Below are positions 36,101 through 45,855 of a stretch of 64,000 bases of DNA, one piece after another. A model generated the notes under the pieces. That model saw only the letters and a program-made list of their open reading frames with translations, was not told the DNA's origin and did no database searches. This DNA is from Siniperca chuatsi (taxonomy: Eukaryota > Chordata > Actinopteri > Centrarchiformes > Sinipercidae): assembly GCF_020085105.1 (NCBI RefSeq), contig NC_058046.1:27808175-27872174 (forward strand). The letters are read 5' to 3'. Both the position numbers and the translations under genes were made by a program. Numbering within the stretch: position 1 is the stretch's first letter; the number at the start of each line of letters is the position of its first letter.

Positions 36101-37071
36101 AGTGGTAACGATATTTCAGTTGTCCAAGGATGTCAAATTTGGATTCACTTCAGGCAGGAAAAGGTGGATCTTGTTGCCTTGAGACAAAGGACTTATAAGC
36201 CTTATATTGTATTCTCTGTCACCAAATGATGAACCACTCTTGGAGGTTGGATCTACAGTGTTTTCAAATTTACCTTGACACATTTCTTAGCACTGCCTGA
36301 TCCCTCCAATGGTTGGAAAGAGACAGACAGGAGAAGTCATACTGGCAGCCCAGAAAACCATCCCCTGGTGCATGAAGATGACTTATGCATAAGATGGAGT
36401 CTTGTAAAATATTTCAGAAGTGGTTTTAAGTACTCTGAGCTTGACCAATTTCCACCAGTTGTTGAAGAGCTCCTGCTGCATTTTACCACTATTAATAAAT
36501 AGGTGTCATCAGTCTAAAGCTCTATCAGTGCTCACCTGAATTTGTCTACCTCGTGTGACCAGTATCCCATCTTTGAGCCAGGTGATGCTTGCAGGAGGTG
36601 AACTTTCCCCTGACACACACTGGAAGAAAACTCCTTCTCCTTCTTTGATGGTCTGGTCCTGGGGACTGAAGAAAACATCCTCCAAACCTGGAGCACACAG
36701 TATAAATAGCAAATGGACATTAAAGACAATCAGATGGCATATGAATAATTTGTCATCACTACTTTATGAATATTTCATTGAAATATCTAGATACAGTATG
36801 TTGGCATTTAGTAGACTTTGTCTTGGGCATCAGATAACTAGAGACACATTCATTGCAGTGTATCCTCAACTACCATGAATCCTTCATGATGTTTAGAGGC
36901 AGCAAACATCTAGTGGTTGGACTTACCCAGTTGGGATGAGGCTGCCAAGCTGGACAGGATGAGTAAGCAGAGGTGGGAAGTCATCTGTGGGAGCGTCCAG
37001 ATGGAGACACAGACATGCATCCTACTGCAGAGCCCCTCGGGAGGCACGAGGAAACCACCATACAGCTTCAT
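23751..37071 (-). CDS. Orphan type-I receptor: five Ig domains, long S/T/P/Q stalk, one membrane span
   Basis: Coding exons in order of reading: 37083-36927 (contains the start), 36687-36536, 35702-35549, 35118-34926, 34659-34565, 33467-33281, 32776-32679, 32587-32434, 32295-32177, 30860-30693, 30486-30373, 28750-27400, 27288-27134, 25641-25587, 25483-25282, 24236-23751. Phases all join; from the ATG at 36984 they give 1246 residues. In-frame ATGs at 37020 and 37071 would lengthen the signal region. Each of five I-set-like Ig domains is split over two exons, with paired Cys and DxGxYxC (DDGIYIC, DEGSYHC, YDSGSYFC, YDEGVYVC, SDAGEYYC). One 1351-bp exon gives a Ser/Thr/Pro/Gln stalk, probably O-glycosylated. 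Next comes a membrane span (IPIVVGVGVSLAFIFITVTF), then a tail with RTYENRAFEDDD and a Pro-rich end. Probably a cell-surface adhesion or recognition protein. I do not recognise an orthologue, so no symbol is given. Confidence 0.88.
24237..25281. other. Last intron of the Ig receptor
   Basis: AT-rich intron sequence. A short GCTAGC/GGCTAAC-rich stretch lies at about 24700-24770. No further exon, RNA gene or complete transposon was recognised. Confidence 0.45.
25686..27050. mobile_element. MITE family A copy 3 carrying a nested 980-bp element
   Basis: The outer ends are inverted: AAGGAATAGTTTGACATATT at the left (about 25686) and, read on the minus strand, AAGGTATAACTGACATTTTG at the right (about 27050). 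Between them, 26001-26980 has its own inverted ends, so the outer copy is split into 25686-26000 and 26981-27050. The outer element lies in the Ig-receptor intron between the membrane-span exon and the 55-bp exon. Confidence 0.8.
26001..26980. mobile_element. 980-bp inverted-repeat element nested in family A MITE
   Basis: The left end GGTAACACTTTATATCAAGG and the right end (TACCTTAATATAAAGTGTTAC) are inverted over about 40 bases, continuing through the complementary blocks ACACATATTCACCATTAA and TTAATGGTGAATATGTGT. There is no coding capacity. No clean target duplication was found. Confidence 0.8.
27400..28750 (-). other. Mucin-like stalk exon of the Ig receptor
   Basis: A single exon coding about 450 residues dominated by Ser, Thr, Pro and Gln with few hydrophobics and repeated short phrases such as SQ, TQ, HSQ and PSPT. 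It has AG (28752-28751) and GTAGGT borders and the same phase logic as its neighbours. The composition fits a heavily O-glycosylated, extended stalk that lifts the Ig domains off the membrane. The frame is open along its full length despite low complexity, which argues that it is translated. Confidence 0.85.
28840..28975 (-). repeat. LINE 3' tail fragment (L2/CR1-like)
   Basis: TCAGAATCAGAATCAG followed by CTTTATTGATCCCCGAGGGG matches the 3' end of the larger element at 42190-43466, in the same orientation. Only about 135 bp remain. It lies in the Ig-receptor intron upstream of the stalk exon. Confidence 0.75.
30130..30174 (+). repeat. (GT)n microsatellite
   Basis: An uninterrupted GT run of about 22 units in the Ig-receptor intron between Ig domain 5 and the stalk. 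Confidence 0.95.
30994..31525. mobile_element. 532-bp MITE with 9-bp target duplication
   Basis: TAGCCTG at the left and CAGGCTA at the right, with further inverted similarity inside (CGCCAGACCAATTCGCAGAT against ATCTGCGAG near the right end). It is flanked by exact 9-bp copies of CCAATTTGT at 30985-30993 and 31526-31534. It sits in the intron between Ig domains 4 and 5. A 9-bp duplication fits a Mutator-like or related family; no transposase is present. Confidence 0.88.
33257..33280 (+). repeat. (CA)n microsatellite abutting a splice donor
   Basis: A CA run directly next to the Ig domain 3a exon. On the minus strand the donor GT of that intron is the first GT of the repeat. Confidence 0.9.
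34091..34510. repeat. Fold-back repeat with about 85-bp inverted arms
   Basis: The left arm (about 34091-34178, including CATCGCACAACTCCTCTCCA and TTTCATCAGGGTG) is the inverse of the right arm (about 34424-34510, including CACCCTGATGAAGGCAAGAC and TGGAGAAGAGTTGTGTGACA), with scattered mismatches. The loop is about 245 bp. It lies in the intron between the Ig2b and Ig3a exons. Confidence 0.7.
36060..36505 (-). repeat. Possible decayed transposon in Ig-receptor intron
   Basis: Read on the minus strand this has long open stretches in alternating frames with a protein-like look (for example HQGMVFWAASMTSPVC), but with stops and frame changes. It has neither splice sites nor similarity to the surrounding Ig exons. 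It could be a broken transposase; I cannot assign it. Confidence 0.3.
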
Positions 37072-37075
37072 CCAT
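37021..37075 (-). promoter_or_regulatory. Upstream ORF in the Ig-receptor leader
   Basis: The first ATG after the splice acceptor, at 37075, has strong context (CACCATGG) but is out of frame. It opens an 18-codon ORF ending in TAG at 37023-37021. The receptor-frame ATGs are at 37071, 37020 and 36984. Ribosomes would have to leak past or re-initiate, which usually lowers translation. Confidence 0.55.
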
Positions 37076-37083
37076 GGTGTCAG

Positions 37084-40000
37084 CTGGGGAAGTGTGCACA
37101 CAGAAAAGACAGGCAGAGTTTGAATTTGAAATGTGGTCAATTTCAACCTTAACTGTTATTTCACTTACTATCATGGACATTGATGCAGATTGTTTGCTTT
37201 CTAACAGCTTTGTAGTGTCTAGTCTTAATCAGGCAGTTGGCATGCTAAAAATGAACCCCGAAGCACCCAGAGTATTTCTATAATGATGCAGTTACATGCG
37301 CTAGGTAATGAACTGTGTACTGCAATGGTTAACTTTACCCAGTACCAATGGGTCAGTGTTATTTTTTTTATATTACTGTTGGCTTATTTAACCAAACTAA
37401 AATATGATTATTTTGACCCAGTGTTAAACACAACAAGCTTAAGATTCACCGTAAAACTGTCACAAATGTCTTGTAATTTGTACAAAACGATGTGCATGAC
37501 ATTCAAAACTGCAAAGGATTCACATGTTAGTAACAATCAGTAACAAATAGTGACATGTAAGTTTAAACATAGCTTGAGTAGATTATAACAGTTTGCAACT
37601 ATATTTTAGTAAAATAGAAAATAACACTACTGGGGTCAAAAAAAATATTTAGCAACATTTTAACCCAGTGATTTTAAGTGTGCAGGATGATGGAAAAAGA
37701 TCCTCAGTGATATGGATATTCATTTTTCATTTTCTTCATAAACACTCACTGCACCATTACCACATCCTATACAACAGCTGTCATTTCAACACAGCAAACG
37801 CCACTGAACCTGCCGTTTGCATAGATTCACTTTTGATCAGTTTCCAGCAAATGTATGCAGCAGATTAATTTAACATTACTCTCTCACTCTCTCTCTCTCT
37901 CTCTCATTCTGTCTCTCTCTTATTGCCCTCCCCTCCCTTTTCCCTTTGCTTCATTCCTATTTTCGTTGTGAGTCTGTGGCACTGCAGCAAGCTGAGCTTT
38001 GTCCTCTTTTTAGTCCCTTGAATGGGCCAGGCCACTTTATAGAGCTCGCACTGTGGCCCTCCACTCAATGAAAGTGACATGAAAAGAGGCTGCGGGGCTT
38101 TGTACTATGAAGATTAGTTATTGGTCCTCTGCAAGGAAAGCTACCCGTCTGATCACATAGGCTTTCATGATCCTCAATATGTCCATGTAAGGGCTGATCC
38201 TTTACTGTTTGAATGTGCCACAAATTTTGCTTATGCAATGCTGAATTTGCACAAGTAAATATTAGGGGATGTTGAAGGGAAACATGCCAAAGACATAGTT
38301 TTGATCTCAAGAGGCTCATTTATGATTAAAGGGTTAAAACTGAATGTGTAATCATGAGGGTTAAAGGGTTCGATGTTGCTTTGCAAGAATGTGAACAGTT
38401 GCACAGAGAGAAACATAAAAAGATGTTTTGTATCAAATGTATCAGTTAACATGTTTTTAGGCAAAAACTGTATCATGTAGTGCAAATTTTAACCACATTT
38501 CCAGAAAACCAGATTCAAATTAATATGCGTTCCCATTCACTACCTTTATGCATATATTAGGGGTGGTGCTAATTCTCCAGTCTGGTGCCATTAAATTGTT
38601 GCAGAAGAAGAGGGTGCAACAAGATGCCGCAATTAAAAGAGAAACCATGTCGAAAATGTGATGAAAATATGCCATTTATGTTTGTTTCATGATTTAATTT
38701 GAGGAACGTTACAGCATCCTTATTGGTCCAAACAGATCTAATGTTTTATCTGCCATTTTTAGTGCCTATTTTTTCACGATAACATTATTTTTTTCTTCAG
38801 AATTCCCGGTGCTTACACTCCAGCATTAAAATGTGCACAAAAACAGGAGGATGGAAACCTACTTAAAACTTAAATGTAAAATTTTTCTGGTCTTAAATGC
38901 TTAAATACAGTTTTCTGAACTTAAATTATTTCATAGAAAACATCAATGAATAAACGACTTATAAACAATATGATTAGACGATATTATTTACCCCTAAATT
39001 AGATTTGAATTGTATTATATTACTAACAATCAAACAAAATAGCATCATATTATCAATATTGAGGTTTATAGTCAAAAATTTCATCACTGTCGAACTAAAT
39101 GCATCAATGAATTGCTTGACTGGTTCAGCAGGGCTAGTGGCTGGTTATACTCGCATAATGCTAAGAGCCTGTGGGTGTGTATTTGTTTGACTAACACGGC
39201 TCACAGCAGATCATTAACACTGTTTAGCATGTCATTAAGTTGTTTTTGGGCACCCACTGAGTTGTATGCTCTTTCTTTCAGTACAGATTAACAAAGTCAG
39301 TTTCTAGTCACTTAATCTCTGAATCAAATGAAACAATTAAAGGAGATGCTGAATTTGTATGACGAGTGAATGAAACCCACCTTGAAATGCAATCCAGCCT
39401 ATTGCATTGCACATGTGACAAAACAAAACACATTTTTACATTTCTCCAAATGTTGTAGTCTTCAAATGAGACAGAAATAAAGCCTGCAAAAAAATGAAAT
39501 GTCACTGTTCAGTCAGTCACAGTCTCACAGGTACTTATAAGGAAGCGTTTGCCTGTAAACGGGACTAAGATGGGCTCTAGCTCCAGTGAATGAGCTGAAT
39601 GTATCACTTCAGAACAAGAGGTCAGTAATCTGGAGTTATAATTTATATTTAACCTCAATCACGTCCCCAGCACCTAAAATGATTGTAGGACAGTGATAAC
39701 ATTTCATTTCACTTTGATTAGAGTGCTGTTCCATTGAAAAGTGACATAAAAACAATGAATTGAACGTTTCGCTTTTCATTTTGGCTTCTTTTCAAAGCTT
39801 AGATTTGAAAAGATTTCATTAATTTAATTTAGATTTAAATGTGGCACTACTGTACCTCCTCTCCAAAAGATAGTAATTTAGCAGTAGTGGAAAGTAACTT
39901 AGTACATTTACTCAAATACTGTACTTATAAATAATGAATAAACACAGTACACTACACTGAATGATCAGTGGGGTTTAAAGGTACACGTAGTAAATGCAAG

Positions 40001-40090
40001 TCAGACAATACGGATGCTATTTTCACAAGATGTTCATGATGCAACACATTTCTATCCATTCCAGTGCCATTGAAAGACCTTTGAGAGTAA
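37084..40090. other. Probable first intron of the Ig receptor, no coding sequence seen
   Basis: Three kilobases with a CT-rich microsatellite at 37876-37926 and no complete transposon. Short open frames are at the level expected by chance in AT-rich DNA. A short AGTAACTTAGTACATTTACT repeat piece is at about 39885-39935. Confidence 0.45.
37876..37926 (+). repeat. CT-rich microsatellite
   Basis: CTCTCTCACTCTCTCTCTCT with a few interruptions, upstream of the Ig-receptor signal-peptide exon. Confidence 0.85.
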
Positions 40091-40100
40091 TGATACTTAC

Positions 40101-40260
40101 TCTGCACGTGTCCAAGGATTGTTTCTGTGTTGGTCAGCCCATTCGTCTTCTCTGTAGTCTGTGCAGAACCTCTGTTCTCCTGATGCATTTGCCGAGCTTC
40201 CAGCTGGGCGAGAACAACTAGCAACAGCCGCAAGCATGTGCTGGACACACTCCTCCCCCC
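40101..40260 (-). other. Possible non-coding 5' exon of the Ig receptor
   Basis: On the minus strand the sequence ends CACGTGCAGA followed by GTAAGT at 40100, a consensus donor. The next acceptor downstream, CTTCCCCAG before 37083, would join it to the signal-peptide exon. None of its frames can be joined in frame to the signal peptide, so if used it is 5' UTR. The upstream limit is a guess; a CA repeat (40264-40289) lies just beyond. Confidence 0.4.
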
Positions 40261-40263
40261 TTC

Positions 40264-40289
40264 CCACACACACACACACACACACACAC
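40264..40289 (+). repeat. (CA)n microsatellite
   Basis: A run of about 13 CA units, immediately upstream of the putative 5' UTR exon on the minus strand. Confidence 0.9.
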
Positions 40290-40504
40290 GCTGTGCATTC
40301 TCATTCAAAGCCAACAGCTGTAATGAAGCAAAAAACCCTTAATTGTGTACCCATTATTTGGACAGTAAACAGATGCAAAATTGATAACACACTACACTCT
40401 CCTCACAAAACAATAAATTAAAATGTGAAGCCAAGTGCCCACTGTAGTGAGTGAAGCAGTCTGATATTAGAACATGTGAAGGAGTAAGATTTTCAAGGGA
40501 AAAA

Positions 40505-40996
40505 AATGCTACATGGCCAAATGTATGTGGACACAAAATTACACCCATATGTGATTGTTGTACAGCTCATTCTAAAGCTATGGGTATTAATGTACTGCTT
40601 TAATAGCCTCCACTGTTCTGAGAAGGTTTTCACAAGTTTTTGGAGCCTGGCTGCAGGGATTTGCTCCCATTCAACCACAAGAGCATCAGTGAAGTCCAAC
40701 ACTGATGCTGGGCGATAAGTAGAAGTTCCAGTTCATCCCAAAGGTGTTGGGCTCTGTGCAGGCCAGTCAAGTTTTTTCACACCAAACTCTGGAAACTATT
40801 TCTTTATGGACCTGGCTTTGTACAGCTGGAAAGAGCCTTCCCCACACGGTTTCCACAAAGTTGGAAGCACACTAAAATATATGGACCTACAGATCATTGC
40901 ATGCTGTAGCATTAAGATTTACCTTAATTGGACCTAAACCATGAAAAACAACCCCACAAAGGTACATAAAAGTATGTGGACAGGGGCACATTTTTT
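40505..40996 (-). mobile_element. Internally deleted Tc1/mariner-like fragment
   Basis: It begins CTACATGGCCAAATGTATGT and contains blocks such as CTGGCTGCAGGGATTTGCTC, GGCTCTGTGCAGGCCAGTCA and CTTTATGGACCTGGCTTTGT, then GTATGTGGACAGGGGCACA. These are well-known blocks of an abundant fish Tc1-like transposon, read here on the strand opposite to its transposase. The middle of the transposase is missing. Confidence 0.7.
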
Positions 40997-41339
40997 GGGC
41001 TAAAAAGTGTACATCTTTCAATCTGATGTTGGAATAGATCTACAGTATATTCCAGCATCTATATTTATACATCTGCAACAGAAATGTGAAGATGTGAATA
41101 ATGACACACCTTTGCACATTTAATATGCATGTTATAATACTCACCTTTAAACTTGTTGCTATGCATAAAATGTAAAGTTCTGCAAATATTTCAGTGTTTC
41201 TTGCCAACAGGACTTTTAAGGCAAAATGTTGACATGTATCTGTATGTATGTGTCTTTACTCTTTTATCATTTTTGATGATGGTATTAAGTTCACTGCATC
41301 ACAGTAAAGGCTGCTGAGCAATGTGTCTAGCTTGACTTT

Positions 41340-41610
41340 CACATTATAGTTCTTTCTATCTCATTCTTCTGAAGTAACACTGACACTGGTTGTGTTAGTG
41401 TTACATTGCCAGCACAATATTGTGTACGCTAACATCACAGCGACACTAAAGACACTTGCTAATTAGCAAATGTTTGCATGCTAACATGGTAACACTATAC
41501 CTGGAAAACATCAGTACGTAGCCTTGTCATTGTGTACACGTTAGCGTTAGCATTAGCTCACAGCAGCACTGTACTTAAGTACAGCCTCACAAGTCTTGTT
41601 TTAACCATAA
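41340..41610. repeat. Fragment of the same teleost repeat as at 1-405
   Basis: Blocks CTAATTAGCAAATGTTTGCA, GCTAACATGGTAACACTATA and GCACTGTACTTAAGTACAGC occur in the order seen in that repeat family, with GTTAGC/GCTAAC repeated. It probably continues the part lost from the copy at the window's left end. Confidence 0.55.
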
Positions 41611-42185
41611 AGTGACTTCCTTTTCTGTTAAGAGAAAAGTACATTAAAAGACTGAGACGTGAATGCAGTGGCTTCTGTCTCACTTTTTTCATGCATGGCT
41701 GCAGCTAACATACTGTAGTCTTTGCACATGTCTACTGGGGCCAGATGAAGTCCTTGCAAATGTAAATTGACCATCCATTCAGCATAATCAAATGGAAATT
41801 AAAGTACAAATGCACCGATTTATAATCTATGCAGGAAGGGTCATTTTAATTAAGCAGACAAAGACTGATTTAGCACGTGAAATGCAATATTGTTGGATTC
41901 AGGACAACATCAAACACATAAATCCACCAAAGGAGGTGAAGCATCCCAGTTCTCCCAAATAATCTGTGTGAGAAGACAGTTTAATGTAGATATTAAAAGG
42001 GGTGTCTTTGTGGTAAACACCCATTGACTTTTCTCTGTGCCAAGAAAAGGTGCAACAGGCCTAGAAACTGTTGATGTACTGAGTAGATATATTAATTAAT
42101 ATATATATAATATATATATATTATCATTTCAGGCTATAAGGATGGAGAACTCTGTCTTCTGACCTCTGTATATCCAGTCTTCTTC
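41611..42185. other. Intergenic, nothing recognised
   Basis: Unique-looking AT-rich sequence with a short TA-rich palindromic run at about 42088-42123. No coding signal. Confidence 0.45.
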
Positions 42186-42189
42186 CTTA

Positions 42190-43466
42190 ACAGAATCAGA
42201 ATCAGAATCAACAAATACTTTATTGATCCCCGTAGGGAAACTCTTTGTTACAGTAACTCGCGTTTACGTCAGTGCACACAGGAGAAAGTACTAGCAATAT
42301 GACAACACTATAAACACTATAAAAACAGGTCAGAAAATCAGGTTGGTATAAGTATAAGATAAACTAAGTGTGAAGTACCAAGTGGGTTTACCGGTTGATG
42401 ATGATAATACAGTATATTAACACAATGTAATAAATTAGTAATAAGTAATAAGCAGAGGTGCATGTACTGTCGAGAGTAATAGAGGTATATAATATCAATA
42501 ACAATAAATAAGAAAAACTAACATGGGAAAACTAATATTGCACGGGAGTAGTACACAGAATATTGCACAATTATTCAATTATGGCAGAGATGTAATGATT
42601 AATGTCCAGTTTAGTGACTTAGGGTCATACAGACTGACACTTAGAGGGAGGAGTTAAATAGTTTGATGGCCACAGGCAGGAATGACTTCCTGTGGCACTC
42701 TGTGGTGCATTTTGGGGGGATGAGTCTTCCGCTGAAGGTGCTTCTTTGCTTGACCAGCACGTCATGGAGCGGGTGGGAGACACTGTCCGAGATGGTGTGT
42801 AGTTTGGCCAGCATCCTCCTCTCTGACACCACTGCCAGAGAGTCCAGCTCCACCCCCACAATGTCACTGGCCTTACGGATCAGTTTGTTGAGTCTGTTGG
42901 CGTCCGCTACCCTCAGCCTGCTGCCCCAGCATGCAACAGCATACAGGAAAGCACTGGCCACCACAGACTCATAAAACATCTTCAGCATTGTCGAAGATGT
43001 TGAAGAACCCCAGCTTCCTCAGGAAATAGAGGCGGCTCTGGCCCTTCCTGTAAACAGCTTGAGTGTTCTTGGTCCAGTCCAGTTTGTTATCCAAGTGTAC
43101 TCCCAGGTCCTCCACAATGTCCACACTGACCCCCTGGATGGAAACCGGGGTCGCTGGTGCCTTGGCCCTTCGTAGGTCTACAATCACTTCCTTAGACTTT
43201 GTCGCATTGAGCTGCAGATGGTTCTGCTCACACCATGAGACAAAGTTCCCCACCACAGCCCTGTACTCCGTCTCATCACCACCGCTGATACTTCCCACCA
43301 CAGCAGAGTCATCAGAAAACTTCTGAAGGTGGCAGGACTCTGTGTGGTAGCTGAAGTCTGTGGTGTAGATGGTGAAGAGGAAGGAAGAGAGGACAGTCCC
43401 CTGAGGGGCCCCAGTGTTGAGTGTTGCTGACAACATCCTTGCACTTGTGACATACCATATGTACAT
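42190..43466 (-). mobile_element. 5'-truncated L2/CR1-like LINE with reverse transcriptase fragment
   Basis: The minus strand encodes the end of a reverse transcriptase. 43466-42969 has NTGAPQGTVLSSFLFTIYT and LQKFSDDSAVVG (FSDD in place of the usual YADD-type box); 42988-42641 continues in another frame (MLKMFYESVVASAFLYAVAC and SLAVVSERRMLAKLH). A frame change falls near 42975. The 3' end is a short tandem tail, GATTCT-type units at 42193-42212, as in L2/CR1 elements, after the TTTATTGATCCCCG block. The element is truncated at its 5' end and inactive. Confidence 0.87.
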
Positions 43467-43859
43467 GTTTTAGAATTTTTTTATCTTTGTTATATTTGTT
43501 GCTAATCCTTATTTTTCACACTAGTCTTTTAGCACAACCTTAGGAGCACATCACATTGCATTTCACCACACATATTACTGTTGCATGTGTCAAATACTTT
43601 TGAATTCTTGAATTATAGTACATAGATCCTCTCTGATACCAGCTGAAATGCAGAAATATCATCTCAGATATGTGACATGCGGCCTCTGCAAAACTATTAA
43701 TGTGAGTGAACAATTATTGCTAAATATTTAGCTACTGTGAGAGCTGTTCCCTTTCTGTCAACAAAGGTGTGGGTGTTTTAAAGTGTTATTCAAACAGACC
43801 ACCTCTGGTCGATCACACCAGCAAACAGCGTCAGTATACTGCAAACCAGTGTTATTTTT

Positions 43860-44165
43860 GCACCTGATTTTGATTTAGTTTTAGTCTTTTGATGAGAATG
43901 CATATTAGTTTTAGTCAAATTTTAGTCATTTGATTTTTGTTAGTTTTTTTAGTTTCAAATGAAATTTTAGGCCTGCATGTTTTTTGTAGTCTGAGCTGTG
44001 TGTGATTCTGCAGATCGCTGAATAAGACTTTGTCACAGTAATTAGTAATTTGTCCATTCATTCATCTTTCATATTATTAATTAAATTCGTTGATGAAAAA
44101 TCTAATTTCGCCACAGTTCTTTTCATTTTAGTCATGAAAATATTTTTGTCATAGAAGATGCTGTT
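43860..44165. repeat. TTTTAGTC-rich repeat
   Basis: TTTTAGT(C/T) recurs at close spacing at both ends of the block (43870-43970 and 44115-44145), a pattern common in fish repeats. Boundaries are not clear. Confidence 0.4.
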
Positions 44166-45240
44166 GATGTTATTTTTTTATTGAAACACTTGACAACAAT
44201 GGCACTCAACAATATCTTCTCATCAGGTTCAAGGACATCAAAAACACAGGAAATACAGTACAGGGTCTTAGAATTCACACAAAAATACAATATGAATGCC
44301 AAAAAAGTTTATATTACTTGACTTTTGACTTTTGAACAGGGCTGTAGCTACCAGTGAGGACACATAGGTGTCCTCTGTAATACATTTGTGAAATTGAGGA
44401 ATTACATGACATCATAACGGGGTTACAAGTTACCATTACACACATATCACATATGATTCTGATATTTTAAAAATACATCTATTTGGATTTCAGTTAGTGA
44501 AGTTTTGCAACAGTTTGTTCATGTAAGATCTAACAGGGAGTTTGACCTCTCTGGGGTCTTATTGAACATCACTATGTGAGATAATATACTGTACATTTCT
44601 TTGTCTATGAATGTCTTTTTGGCAAACAAAAGGAATATATATTTGTTCATACATTCCCCATATAACTCATAAAACATTAAATATTTCCTTATTTGGTGTA
44701 GTAACAAAGCTTATGTTCATTTCCATTTAGTCACTTTCATCAAATGTACAAGCTCAGTTTGTGACTATTAAACCACTTTAATAGTTGTTTTTTTACATAA
44801 GGTCAGAAGAAAATAAAAGAGATGAAAAGTTAAAAAACTGCAGTTATTATTGTTTTATCACATACAGCAGTGGGGTCTGTGGGACCCCAAACAATGAGGA
44901 AGTAAGGCCAATCTTAACAAAAGACGAGTTAAAGAGATTTATTGTCTTACAAAAATTTTATTACATACCCTGCAGTTTAGAAAAACAACATTCAGACCAT
45001 AATGTAGGGAGATAACATTTAAAAAAGGTATAATTGAAAAGTAAAATTAATAAATGAAATGTGAAATTTCTTTTTGTAAGTATTGTACTCAGAAGATTTT
45101 TTGTTGCTAGTCCAAAAATTGTACTCATGACCTCAGTCGCCTATTTTTCCTGGTTATGGTCCTGCTTTTGAATGATTAAATATAGGATAATAATTACATT
45201 TACAAATAATTTCCTAATCCTGTAATCATACGGACTCTAA
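44166..45240. other. Intergenic, nothing firm
   Basis: AT-rich. A run ATTTTTTTATTGAAACACTT at 44170 looks like the poly-A end of a minus-strand retroelement, but no coding part follows. Confidence 0.35.
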
Positions 45241-45286
45241 TATCTAGTTATTATGAGCTGAAAGATGTTGGCGTTTTGGAGCCGAG

Positions 45287-45855
45287 TCACGACAGCAGCG
45301 GGAGAATCATGGAGACGAAAGGTGAGAGGAGGATGAGAAGGAAGCCCGGAGTGATGAAGATGGGCTGGGCAGCTCCGTGGAGCTCGGTTAAACAGAGGGC
45401 CTGCTCCAACATTTGGTGAGTCTCAGCACTAATGCCTGGAAAACACAAGACAAAGACTTATGTACCAAAACAGGATCTGTTTGATAATGTCAAACTTCAC
45501 TTGGAGACCTTACCGTGTTGGGACCATTCCTTCCAGGCGTGCAGAAATTCAGTGTCACGTTCCCCCCCAGAAACTGTGTTAAATGTGAAACAAATGTCTA
45601 TTCAGAACTTCCATTCTGAAAATGTCCTCATTTATAATCCAATAATGAGAAAACTCTGCTCTTACCTTTCGAGTGTTCTGTCAGCAGATGTTTCAAATCT
45701 CTGAGAGCCCGGGTGAGGTTCTCCAGTCGGTGCTGCAGGTGGAGGTTTTCCTCTTTCAGAGCGTGGATGGTATCCTGCAGCTCATAGGCCGAGCTGCAGT
45801 GTGAAAGCAAAGAAATCAACCACAAAACTGTGGTGACTTGCAAGACGGAGAACAT
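45287..45855 (-). CDS. Small secreted or membrane-tethered coiled-coil protein, unrecognised
   Basis: Two coding exons: 45855-45666 (ends AAAG|GTAAGA) and 45435-45287 (after TTTTCCAG), joining in phase to 112 residues and TGA. The first 23 residues are a good signal peptide (VLQVTTVLWLISLLSHCSSA). Residues about 24-60 are an amphipathic heptad helix (DTIHALKEENLHLQHRLENL) with an N-glycosylation sequon NLT. The last about 25 residues are hydrophobic (FLLILLSPFVSMILPLLS), suggesting a tail anchor or a GPI-attachment signal. I know no family with this layout. It is encoded 1.45 kb upstream of pmpca in the opposite direction. Evidence for translation is only the splice fit and the protein-like layout. 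Confidence 0.65.

Noticed and set aside
39952-40314. 120-residue minus-strand frame beginning with a Val-Cys run, considered as the receptor's signal-peptide exon
   Set aside because: The Val-Cys run is a translated CA microsatellite. Splicing this frame to the next exon leads straight to a stop, so at most it is 5' UTR.
42663-43326. Plus-strand frames of 87-103 residues
   Set aside because: Antisense readings of the L2/CR1-like reverse transcriptase fragment.
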